From positions 434,001 through 498,000 of the forward strand of contig DATMFF010000013.1 in the NCBI GenBank assembly GCA_035556735.1: a stretch of 64,000 nucleotides of DNA. The letters run 5' to 3'. Shown one piece after another: positions 52,905-60,722 of this stretch. Source of the DNA: CANJBX01 sp035556735 (GTDB lineage: Bacteria; Pseudomonadota; Alphaproteobacteria; Rhizobiales; Xanthobacteraceae). How positions within the stretch are numbered: position 1 is the first letter of the stretch; every line of letters begins with the position of its first letter. The notes below the pieces were generated by a model. The model was given only the letters and a program-made list of their open reading frames with translations. It searched no databases and was not told where the DNA came from. Position numbers and translations under genes: made by a program.

Positions 52905-53678
52905 TCAGGCGGTCGCCTCCACCGTCTCCTCGTCCCGATGCTTCTCGGGCAAATAGGCCAGCAGCATCTCGCGCACGAGCGCGGGACTCTTGGAATCGCG
53001 GATCATCAGGATTCCGTCGATGATCAGCGTCCGGTTGATCTCTTCCTCGACCAGCTTCACGTGCAGCTTGTCGGCGATCGGGAGACAAAACAGGTTGGCG
53101 ACCACGGCGCCGTAGAGCGTGGCGAGCAGCGCGACCGCCATGAAGGGGCCGAGCTTGGACGGGTCGGTCATGTTGGCGAACATCTGCACCATGCCGATCA
53201 GCGTGCCGATCATGCCGAAAGCCGGCGCGCAGTCCCCGACCGCGCGATAGATCTTCTGGCCTTCGTCGAGGTGCGTGAGGAAGTTGTCGCGGTCGCGCTC
53301 GAGATTGTCCCGGATGAAGTCCGCGTCATAGCCGTCGGCGACGAACCGCACGCCCTTGGCCAGGAACACGTCGTCGATCTGGACGGCTTCGAGGCCGATC
53401 GGCCCCTGCTTGCGCACGATCTCGGCCAGTCCGGCGATCTCGTCGACCAGTTCGCGCGGCCCGATCGAGCGCAGCGTGAAGGCAAACTTGATCCCCAGCG
53501 GCAGACCATGGATCATCGCCGCGAGCGGAAAGCGGATCAGGGTTGCCGAGATCGAGCCGCCGAAAATGATGATGACGGCATGGATGTCGTAGAACATCCG
53601 GAAGTCGCCGCCCATCAGGATGAGCGTAACGACGACCATTGCGCCGGCGGCGAGACCTATGCCGGTTGCGATGTCCAT
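52905..53678 (-). CDS. motA: MotA/PomA-like stator protein
   Basis: A 257-residue inner-membrane protein with four TM helices, two near the N-terminus and two at about 155-215. DCAPAFGMIGTLIGMVQMF contains the conserved proline of the third helix that couples ion flow to rotation. The length and N-terminal MDIATGIGLAAG are closer to PomA-type than to E. coli MotA. ATG 53678 is used; an open frame extends to 53789. Flagellar genes do not surround it, so it may be an auxiliary stator. Confidence 0.87.
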   Translation of the reverse strand: MDIATGIGLAAGAMVVVTLILMGGDFRMFYDIHAVIIIFGGSISATLIRFPLAAMIHGLPLGIKFAFTLRSIGPRELVDEIAGLAEIVRKQGPIGLEAVQIDDVFLAKGVRFVADGYDADFIRDNLERDRDNFLTHLDEGQKIYRAVGDCAPAFGMIGTLIGMVQMFANMTDPSKLGPFMAVALLATLYGAVVANLFCLPIADKLHVKLVEEEINRTLIIDGILMIRDSKSPALVREMLLAYLPEKHRDEETVEATA

Positions 53679-53998
53679 GCAATTCCCCAACGCCCACTGT
53701 CGCTCGAGCGCGACGTGGATGGTGATCCGCGCCGCAGCCCCCGGAATCCTGGAGGAGCTTGAGGGTCCGCCGCACTCCATGTGCGCCAATCAGCGCACGC
53801 CGCACTCTAGGCGGTGGCCGATTAAGGACCGCTTAAAGGCCCGACCCTTGATTTTCCCGAGCAAATCCGGCGACTTGTGTCTCGTTCTGACCGGTCCGCG
53901 CCGCGATGGCGCGGCTTGACCCGCCCCCGTCCCCGCCAACACAATCCGGGCGCGCCCATTAGCGGCAGCCGCCTGCACGACCAAGGAGGAACAAGACG

Positions 53999-55495
53999 AT
54001 GCGCACCATCGGCCACTTCATCGGCGGCAAGGAGATCGCGGGCGCGTCCGGGCGCATGGGCGACGTCTTCAATCCCAACACCGGCGAGGTACAGGCCAAG
54101 GTGGCGCTCGCCTCACGCGCCGAGGTCGCGCAGGCCGTGGCTAATGCGCGCGCCGCGCAGCCGGCGTGGGCGGCGACCAACCCGCAGCGTCGCGCGCGCG
54201 TCATGTTCAAGTTCGTCGACCTGCTCCAGCGCGACTTCGACAGCCTGGCGGCGCTGCTGTCGTCCGAGCACGGCAAGACCATTCCCGACGCCAAAGGCGA
54301 CATCCAGCGAGGGCTCGAGGTGGCCGAGTTCGCCTGCGGAATCCCTCACCTGCTCAAGGGAGAGTTCAGCGAAGGCGCCGGTCCCGGCATCGACCTGTAT
54401 TCGTTCCGTCAGCCGCTCGGCGTCGTCGCCGGCATCACGCCGTTCAACTTCCCAGCGATGATCCCGATGTGGAAGTTCGCGCCGGCGATCGCCTGCGGCA
54501 ACGCGTTCATCCTCAAGCCGTCAGAGCGTGATCCGTCGGTGCCGATGCGCCTTGCCGAGCTCATGATCGAGGCGGGACTGCCGCCCGGGGTCCTCAACGT
54601 GGTCAACGGCGACAAGGAGGCGGTCGACGCCCTGCTCACCGATCCGCACATCCAGGCGATCGGGTTCGTCGGCTCGTCGGCGATCGCCGAGTACATCTAC
54701 GCAACCGGCTGCGCGCACGGCAAACGCGTGCAGTGCTTCGGCGGCGCCAAGAACCACATGATCGTCATGCCTGACGCCGACATGGACCAGGCCGTCGATG
54801 CGCTGATCGGAGCCGGCTACGGTTCGGCCGGCGAGCGCTGCATGGCGGTCTCGGTCGCCGTGCCGGTCGGACAGAAGACCGCCGACCTTCTGGTCGAGAA
54901 GCTCATCCCGCGCGTCGAAAGCCTGAAGGTCGGCCTCTCCACCGACCCGCAGGCCGATTACGGGCCGCTGGTCACGCGCGCCCACCTCGACAAGGTGAAG
55001 GACTATGTCGACCTCGGAATCAAGGAAGGCGCCAAGCTGCGCGTCGACGGCCGCGGCTTCAAGCTGCAGGGCTACGAGAACGGCAACTTCATGGGCGGCT
55101 GCCTGTTCGACGAGGTGACGCCGCAGATGCGCATCTACAAGGAGGAGATCTTCGGGCCGGTGCTGTCGGTGGTGCGGGCGAAGGACTACGAGGAAGCGGT
55201 GCGGCTGCCGTCCGAGCACGAGTACGGCAACGGCGTCGCCATCTTCACGCGCGACGGCGACACCGCGCGCGATTTCACCTCGCGCGTCAACGTCGGCATG
55301 GTCGGCGTGAACTTTGCGATCCCGGTGCCGCTGTCCTACTACACGTTCGGCGGCTGGAAGCGCTCGGGCTTCGGCGACCTCAACCAGCACGGGCCGGACT
55401 CGATCCGTTTCTATACGAAGACCAAGACCGTCACGGCGCGCTGGCCCTCGGGCACCAAGGAAGGCGCCGAGTTCGTCATCCCCACGATGCGCTAG
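53999..55495 (+). CDS. mmsA: Methylmalonate-semialdehyde dehydrogenase (CoA-acylating)
   Basis: A 498-residue aldehyde dehydrogenase that converts methylmalonate or malonate semialdehyde to propionyl-CoA or acetyl-CoA in valine, thymine and inositol catabolism. CoA-acylating features are FGGAKNHMIVMPDAD and the catalytic cysteine in GSAGERCMAVSVAV; the usual catalytic Glu of hydrolytic ALDHs is replaced by the FGGAKN context. NAD-binding region VGSSAIAEYIY. ATG 53999 follows AAGGAGGAACAAG. It overlaps the convergent MFS gene by 4 bp. Propionyl-CoA would feed the PccA-type carboxylase of this window. Confidence 0.94.
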   Translation: MRTIGHFIGGKEIAGASGRMGDVFNPNTGEVQAKVALASRAEVAQAVANARAAQPAWAATNPQRRARVMFKFVDLLQRDFDSLAALLSSEHGKTIPDAKGDIQRGLEVAEFACGIPHLLKGEFSEGAGPGIDLYSFRQPLGVVAGITPFNFPAMIPMWKFAPAIACGNAFILKPSERDPSVPMRLAELMIEAGLPPGVLNVVNGDKEAVDALLTDPHIQAIGFVGSSAIAEYIYATGCAHGKRVQCFGGAKNHMIVMPDADMDQAVDALIGAGYGSAGERCMAVSVAVPVGQKTADLLVEKLIPRVESLKVGLSTDPQADYGPLVTRAHLDKVKDYVDLGIKEGAKLRVDGRGFKLQGYENGNFMGGCLFDEVTPQMRIYKEEIFGPVLSVVRAKDYEEAVRLPSEHEYGNGVAIFTRDGDTARDFTSRVNVGMVGVNFAIPVPLSYYTFGGWKRSGFGDLNQHGPDSIRFYTKTKTVTARWPSGTKEGAEFVIPTMR

Positions 55496-56946
55496 CGCGA
55501 CGCCTTCACCAACGCGAGCCGTGGAATGAACAGGACCGCGACCACGGTCCCGGCGAACTCGACGAACGCGCCGACGATCAACGCAAGCCTCATCCCCTCC
55601 ACGAGGGCTTGCGGGCTCTCGGGCATCGGCCCGGCATATGCCGCAAACAGGCTGCCGAGCAGCGCGACCCCGAGCGTCGCGCCCGTCATCCGTGACGTGT
55701 TGACGACACCGGCCGCCGTGCCGGCGAGAGTCTTCGGGAGCGTTTCGACGGCGACCGACAACGTCGGCCCCGTGTTGAGCCCGAGCCCCACCCCGATCAC
55801 GACGAGCGCCAGCATGACGACGACGATGCTGGTTTGAAGCGACACCATGGCCAGCATCGCCAGCCCCGAGCCCATGCAGGCCGTTCCCGCCGCCATCATC
55901 GCCCGCGCGCCGAAGCGCACGGCGAGCTTGCCGGATTTCTGCGACAGAAGCGCGAAGATCAGCGCCATCGGCAACAACGCGAGTCCGGCAACGACCGCCG
56001 TCGCGCCGCGCGCGCTTTGCAGATAGAGCGGGACCAGAAACAGCATCCCGTACATGCCGAAGGTCATCGTTGCCGCCACGGCCGTCGCCGCGGAAAACGG
56101 TGCGGCACGGAATATCGCGAGCGGCAGGAGCGGCGCGCGGCTGCGAAGCTCCACGACCACGAAACCCGCGAAGGCCATGGCCGCCAGGAGGAGGCTGCTC
56201 AACGTCCACGGGCTCCCCCAGCCCCAATGGGGTCCTTCGATGCCGGCGAGCGCAAACGCTCCGAGCGCAACGATGGCCAACGCCTGACCGGGCAGATCAA
56301 GCTCGCGGCTGCCAGTGGCATGGGACTGCGGAATGCATCGGCGCGCCAGGAAAAAGCCGGCGATGCCAACCGGCACCACCAGAATGAACAGGCTCCGCCA
56401 ACCGGCATAACCCACTGCAAAACCACCTGCGGCCGGGCCCACCAGCCAGGCGAGAGCGTTGCAGCTCGCCCAAATGCCGATGGCGCGAGTCCGTTCGGCG
56501 GCACCGGTGAAGGTTTCCGACAGGATCGCCAACGAGACGGGGACGGCGAAGGCTGCCCCCAGCCCCGTCAGGCCCCGCGCGGCGATGAGGGTTGTCTCGT
56601 CCGGCGCAAGGCCGCAGATCAGCGAGCCGCCCGTGAATAGCCCAAGTCCTGTCAGGAAGATCGTCCGCCGGCCATAGGCGTCGCCGAGCGTTCCGCCGGT
56701 GAGCAGGAAGCTGGCATAAGCAAGATTGTAGGCATCGAGCACCCATTGGAGGCCGTTGAGCCCGACGTTCAAATCTCCACCGACCTGCTTGAGCGCCAGG
56801 TTCACGACCGAGGTGTCGAGCTGCGCCACGAAAACCGCGACGCACGTCGCCAACAGCACAAGCGATTGGCGGGACAGCCGTTGCCGCTCCAGCGGTGGAG
56901 CGGGACGGACGGCAGGTGGTGCGCAGGCACATTTGTCCGGGCTCAT
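55492..56946 (-). CDS. MFS drug-efflux-type transporter, 14-TM (DHA2)
   Basis: A 484-residue proton-driven exporter with 14 predicted TM segments. Family hallmarks are QLDTSVVNLALKQV in helix 1, WVLDAYNLAYASFLLTGG, LGDAYGRRTIF (the motif A loop), and motif C-like GPAAGGFAV. Start at ATG 56946 (MSPDKCAC); 56958 also fits. Divergent from the ArsR-type regulator with about 107 bp between, a standard exporter/repressor layout. The cargo is unknown. Confidence 0.9.
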   Translation of the reverse strand: MSPDKCACAPPAVRPAPPLERQRLSRQSLVLLATCVAVFVAQLDTSVVNLALKQVGGDLNVGLNGLQWVLDAYNLAYASFLLTGGTLGDAYGRRTIFLTGLGLFTGGSLICGLAPDETTLIAARGLTGLGAAFAVPVSLAILSETFTGAAERTRAIGIWASCNALAWLVGPAAGGFAVGYAGWRSLFILVVPVGIAGFFLARRCIPQSHATGSRELDLPGQALAIVALGAFALAGIEGPHWGWGSPWTLSSLLLAAMAFAGFVVVELRSRAPLLPLAIFRAAPFSAATAVAATMTFGMYGMLFLVPLYLQSARGATAVVAGLALLPMALIFALLSQKSGKLAVRFGARAMMAAGTACMGSGLAMLAMVSLQTSIVVVMLALVVIGVGLGLNTGPTLSVAVETLPKTLAGTAAGVVNTSRMTGATLGVALLGSLFAAYAGPMPESPQALVEGMRLALIVGAFVEFAGTVVAVLFIPRLALVKASR

Positions 56947-57053
56947 ACGCGCGAACATCGGGGCGCTCGCGGCTGACACCCAGGCAAATCGTTTCGATCG
57001 CGGTCGAAGCAACAGGGGTGGCGATTGCGCCCCGCCAGCCGCATATTGCGCAC

Positions 57054-57740
57054 ATGCAACCAGTTCCTCATTTGGCGGAAGTCGCAGCGCTGGTGGGCGA
57101 TCCTGCGCGCGCGAACATTCTGTGCGCACTGCTCGACGGACGGTCCCTCACGGCGGGCGAGCTCGCCTATCGCGCGGGGGTATCGGCCTCCACTGCGAGC
57201 AGTCATCTCGCGAAGCTCACCGACGCCCGCCTGATCGCGCTCGTCCGACAAGGCCGCCACCGCTACTATCGTCTGGCAGGCGCTCAGGTTGGGCAGATGC
57301 TCGAGAGCATCATGACCGTGGCGATTGCAGGCCCTCCACGTCACCAGCCCCGATCGCGCATCGACGATCAGCTGCGGCAGGCGCGCACCTGCTACGATCA
57401 TCTGGCCGGCCGGCTCGGCGTCGGCATCGCCGACCATCTCGTTGCGCGCGACTACGTCGTGCTGACGACCGACGGCGGGGAAGTGACCGACAGCGGCGGA
57501 CGGTTTCTCGCTCGACTCGGGGTCGACCTGTCCGCCGCGCGCGCGAGACGGCGCATCTTCTGCCGTCCCTGCGTGGATTGGACCGAACGCCGCCCGCACA
57601 TCGGAGGCGCCGTCGGCGCGGCTCTTGCGCAGCGTTGCTTCGACCTGAAGTGGGTCGAGCGCATACACGACCAGCGCGCACTGGTCATCACACCCGCCGG
57701 ACGACGTGGACTGTTGGAAACGCTCGGCATTTCTCTCTAG
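57054..57740 (+). CDS. ArsR-family winged-helix regulator
   Basis: A 228-residue regulator. The HTH core (about 10-95) has VGDPARANILCALLDGR, VSASTASSHLAKL and the wing RQGRHRYYRLAG. The C-terminal half has RIFCRPCVDWTERR and AQRCFDLKWVER, with a CxxC that might sense metals or thiol reagents. It probably represses the divergent MFS gene. The start MQPVPHLAE at 57054 is chosen; the open frame upstream runs into the shared promoter region. No clear operator was found. Confidence 0.88.
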   Translation: MQPVPHLAEVAALVGDPARANILCALLDGRSLTAGELAYRAGVSASTASSHLAKLTDARLIALVRQGRHRYYRLAGAQVGQMLESIMTVAIAGPPRHQPRSRIDDQLRQARTCYDHLAGRLGVGIADHLVARDYVVLTTDGGEVTDSGGRFLARLGVDLSAARARRRIFCRPCVDWTERRPHIGGAVGAALAQRCFDLKWVERIHDQRALVITPAGRRGLLETLGISL

Positions 57741-57775
57741 AGTGGCGGCCGTTCCGTGGCGCCGAGGGAGATTCC

Positions 57776-58417
57776 ATGGCCGAGTACCAACTCTACTGCT
57801 TCGCCCAGTCCGGCAACTCGTACCGGGCGGCGCTGATGCTCAATCTCGTCGGCGCGGACTGGGAGCCGGTGTGGGTCGACTTCTTCAAGTCCGGCGTCCA
57901 GCGCACGCCCGAGTTCCGATCGAAGGTGAACGAGATGGGCGAAGCCCCTGTCCTGGCTCACGGCGACAGGAAGCTGAGCCAGTCGGGCGTGATCCTCACC
58001 TACCTCGCGAAGCGCTTCAACAAATACGCGCCGCAGGGCGAGGACGAGGAGCTGGAGGCGCTGCGCTGGATCATCTTCGACAACCAGAAGGTCAACGGCT
58101 ATCTCGGCCCCTACCGCTTTCTCAAGAACTTCGCGAAACCCGCGCCCGAGGCTAACGTTTTCGCCTTCCTGAAGGGCCGCATCGACGGCGCGCTGGCGAT
58201 CGTCAACAAGCGGCTGGAAAGATCGCCGTTCCTCCTCGGCGAGCGGCCGACCACGGCCGACATCTCGATGGTCGGCTATCTCTATTATCCGGTCGAGGAG
58301 TTCGGCTTCGACATCCGCAAGGACCATCCGGCGATCGGTCCCTGGCTCGATCGCATCAAGGCGCTGCCGAACTGGAAGCATCCCTACGAGCTGATGCCCG
58401 GTTACCCATTGGCCTAG
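57776..58417 (+). CDS. Glutathione S-transferase family protein
   Basis: A 213-residue cytosolic GST. The N-terminal thioredoxin-like part has FAQSGNSYRAALML with a candidate catalytic Ser, VNEMGEAPVLAHGD (cis-Pro site) and LSQSGVILTYLA (glutathione gamma-glutamyl contact). The C-terminal helical domain includes FLLGERPTTADISMVG, the N-capping motif of GSTs. It starts 35 bp after the regulator and may be in its transcription unit. Substrate unknown. Confidence 0.9.
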   Translation: MAEYQLYCFAQSGNSYRAALMLNLVGADWEPVWVDFFKSGVQRTPEFRSKVNEMGEAPVLAHGDRKLSQSGVILTYLAKRFNKYAPQGEDEELEALRWIIFDNQKVNGYLGPYRFLKNFAKPAPEANVFAFLKGRIDGALAIVNKRLERSPFLLGERPTTADISMVGYLYYPVEEFGFDIRKDHPAIGPWLDRIKALPNWKHPYELMPGYPLA

Positions 58418-58469
58418 TGCGGGGCGCGATCGTCCTCAACGCGGCGCTGCAGCCGGCTCGCCCGGCGCG

Positions 58470-59042
58470 CTAGCCGCGGCGGCGCCCGTGCGCGCCCGCA
58501 TGGGCGTGCGCGTGACCGTGGCCGGGACCGTCATGGTGGTGATGGGCACCGTGGTCGTGGTCGTGTGCATGGTCGTGAGGGTGCTCATGCCCATGGTCGT
58601 GAGCGTGCGGGTGCGCCCTGTCATAGGCGCCGCCCTCCGGATCGAACGGCGCATCGATGAACGACGGCCGGACTCCCAGTGACACGATCAAAGGCAGCAA
58701 GGTCTCCTCGCGACGCAGCCTGATCCGGTTGGCGAGGATCTGCACGGGCACATGGCGGTCGCCCAGCGCCCAGGCGAGCCGCGCCAGCATCGCGGGGCCA
58801 CCCCGCAGCTCGATGAGCGGCTCGGCGGCAGCCACCACTTCGACGACCTCGCCGGTGTCGAGCAGCAGCCGATCGTCGGTTCGCAGCACCATCGGCTCGG
58901 GAAAATCGAACTCGATCGCCATGCCGTTGCTGCCCTGCATGGCGCCGCGCTGGCTGCGACGCTGGTCGCAGGTCAGGATGAGCGTGTCGACGGGCGCGGG
59001 ATGTCCGCTGCCCGGCGCAATGCGCTTGACGGCGCGCGGCAC
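58470..59042 (-). CDS. ureE: UreE-like nickel metallochaperone with His-rich tail
   Basis: A 190-residue UreE homologue. The N-terminal beta part has PAPVDTLILTCDQRRSQRG, and the central metal-chaperone domain has GDRHVPVQILANRIRLRR with the conserved His. The C-terminus carries 20 His within about 44 residues, for nickel storage or buffering. It begins with GTG at 59042, 3 bp after the pssA stop, so it is coupled to pssA. No ureABC, ureD, ureF or ureG are in the window, which is unusual; the urease cluster must lie elsewhere, or this protein serves another nickel pool. Confidence 0.85.
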   Translation of the reverse strand: MPRAVKRIAPGSGHPAPVDTLILTCDQRRSQRGAMQGSNGMAIEFDFPEPMVLRTDDRLLLDTGEVVEVVAAAEPLIELRGGPAMLARLAWALGDRHVPVQILANRIRLRREETLLPLIVSLGVRPSFIDAPFDPEGGAYDRAHPHAHDHGHEHPHDHAHDHDHGAHHHHDGPGHGHAHAHAGAHGRRRG

Positions 59043-59045
59043 GGG

Positions 59046-59951
59046 TCAGTTCAGGCGGGTCGGCCGTTCCTCGGGCCGATCCTGGAGCGAAGACTCCCGC
59101 GGCGCGGGCGGCTCATTCTCCGCATGCGGCCCGCCGTGACCCGCCGACGCGGCGGCCTCGGCATCCTTCCTCAGGTGCTCCTGGTAGGAGAACCAGCCGA
59201 GCGGCAGGCTGCCGAGGAACAGCACCGTCCCGATGGTGAGCACCTCCCACGGATAGCTGATCAGCAGCGCGAAGAACGCGACCACCGCCACCATCAGCCA
59301 CAGCACCTTGTCCGGGGGCACGCGCGTGCCAACCTTCTTGCCGGAATAGACGGGCAGGCGCGACACCATCAGCCCGGCGATGAGCAGCGTATAGAGGAAC
59401 ACGAGCACCGAGGGGATCGCGAGCCACGACAACCCGAGGAACTGCACGTAGATCGGCAGCATCACCGTGATGGCGCCGGCGGGCGCCGGCATGCCGGTGA
59501 AGAAGTTGCTCGCCCAGGCCGGACGCTTCTCCTCGAGCATCACGTTGAAGCGCGCCAGACGCAGGCCCGCGCAGATGGCGAACACCAGCGCCGCGATCCA
59601 GCCGGCGGATTTGAGGACGTGCAGGTCCCACATGTAGAGGATGAGCGCGGGCGTCACGCCGAAGCTGACGAAATCGGCGAGGCTGTCGAGTTCCGCCCCG
59701 AACTTGGATGTGCCCTTCAGGAGCCGCGCCAGGCGCCCGTCGATGCCGTCGAGCGCCGCCGCCGCCACCACGAAGCCGACCGCCCATTCGAAGCGCCCTT
59801 CGGCGGCGAGGCGAATGGCCGTCAGGCCGGCGCAGAGCGCCAGCAGGGTGATCAGGTTCGGCAGCAGGGTGCGGATGGGGATTCCCCGGAAGCGCCGGCG
59901 CCGCTGGCCCGTACCGTCGTATTCGAAGGAGAAATTGAACTTGTCGCGCAT
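59046..59951 (-). CDS. pssA: CDP-diacylglycerol-serine O-phosphatidyltransferase
   Basis: A 301-residue membrane enzyme making phosphatidylserine. The CDP-alcohol phosphatidyltransferase motif DGIDGRLARLLKGTSKFGAE continues into LDSLAD, giving DGxxAR-G-D-D. About eight TM helices are present and a charged C-terminal tail rich in Glu and Pro ends the protein. ATG 59951 gives MRDKFNFSFEYDG; the frame stays open upstream into psd. With psd 65 bp upstream it forms a phosphatidylethanolamine pathway operon. Confidence 0.95.
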   Translation of the reverse strand: MRDKFNFSFEYDGTGQRRRRFRGIPIRTLLPNLITLLALCAGLTAIRLAAEGRFEWAVGFVVAAAALDGIDGRLARLLKGTSKFGAELDSLADFVSFGVTPALILYMWDLHVLKSAGWIAALVFAICAGLRLARFNVMLEEKRPAWASNFFTGMPAPAGAITVMLPIYVQFLGLSWLAIPSVLVFLYTLLIAGLMVSRLPVYSGKKVGTRVPPDKVLWLMVAVVAFFALLISYPWEVLTIGTVLFLGSLPLGWFSYQEHLRKDAEAAASAGHGGPHAENEPPAPRESSLQDRPEERPTRLN

Positions 59952-60016
59952 CGTTCGAATATAGCGGCTGCGGCGCGCCGCCGCCATGGTGGCCGCAGCA
60001 GCTGCGGGTGAAGTCG

Positions 60017-60718
60017 TTAACCGGTGCGGTGGTTCCAGGCCCCGTCCCGCCCCTGCAGGTCGGCGAGGATGGTTTCCCCCGCGATCGCGGTCTGGCCCAC
60101 CCCCACCAGGGGCCGCACGCCCTCCGGCAGGTACACGTCGAGGCGCGAGCCGAAGCGGATCATGCCGATGCGCTCGCCGGCCGCGACCGTCTGGCCTTCC
60201 GACGCGAACTTGACGATGCGGCGCGCGATCAGCCCCGCGATCTGCACCACGCCGATGCGCACGCCTCCCGCCGTCGCGATGACGAAGCCGTTGCGTTCGT
60301 TGTCCTCGCTCGCCTTGTCGAGATCGGCGTTGAGGAAGACGCCCGGCGTGTAGTGGATGCGTTCGATCCTGCCCGACACCGGGCTGCGGTTGATGTGGCA
60401 GTCGAACACGCTCATGAAGACCGACACCCGTGTCATCGGCCGGCTGCCGAGCTGCAATTCGGGAGGCGGCAGCACCACCGTGACCTGGCTGACGCGGCCG
60501 TCGGCGGGCGAGATGACCAGCCCCTCGCGCACCGGCGTCACGCGCGGAGGGTCGCGGAAAAAGTAGACGCACCACACCGTGAGCACGCAGCCGATCCAGC
60601 CGAGCGGCGGCCACAGCCAGAACAGGATCAGGCTGGCCAGCGCGAAGGCGCCGATGAACGGATAGCCTTCGGGATGGATCGGGACCATTTGGGAACGGAT
60701 CGAGGCTGCAATCGACAT
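60017..60718 (-). CDS. psd: Phosphatidylserine decarboxylase proenzyme
   Basis: A 233-residue short-type Psd that converts phosphatidylserine to phosphatidylethanolamine. Self-cleavage should occur at the Gly-Ser in MIRFGSRLDVY, forming the pyruvoyl group. Also seen are FMSVFDCHINRSPVSG, with the charge-relay His, and two N-terminal hydrophobic helices (about 19-50). It starts 4 bp after the ABC exporter stop, so the three genes are probably one operon. Confidence 0.96.
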   Translation of the reverse strand: MSIAASIRSQMVPIHPEGYPFIGAFALASLILFWLWPPLGWIGCVLTVWCVYFFRDPPRVTPVREGLVISPADGRVSQVTVVLPPPELQLGSRPMTRVSVFMSVFDCHINRSPVSGRIERIHYTPGVFLNADLDKASEDNERNGFVIATAGGVRIGVVQIAGLIARRIVKFASEGQTVAAGERIGMIRFGSRLDVYLPEGVRPLVGVGQTAIAGETILADLQGRDGAWNHRTG

Positions 60719-60722
60719 CGTC

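Noticed and set aside
52905..53678. Reading the stator-like pair as ExbB/ExbD or TolQ/TolR
   Set aside because: The partner has a C-terminal OmpA-type domain and the MotA third-helix proline motif is present, which fits MotA/MotB types better.
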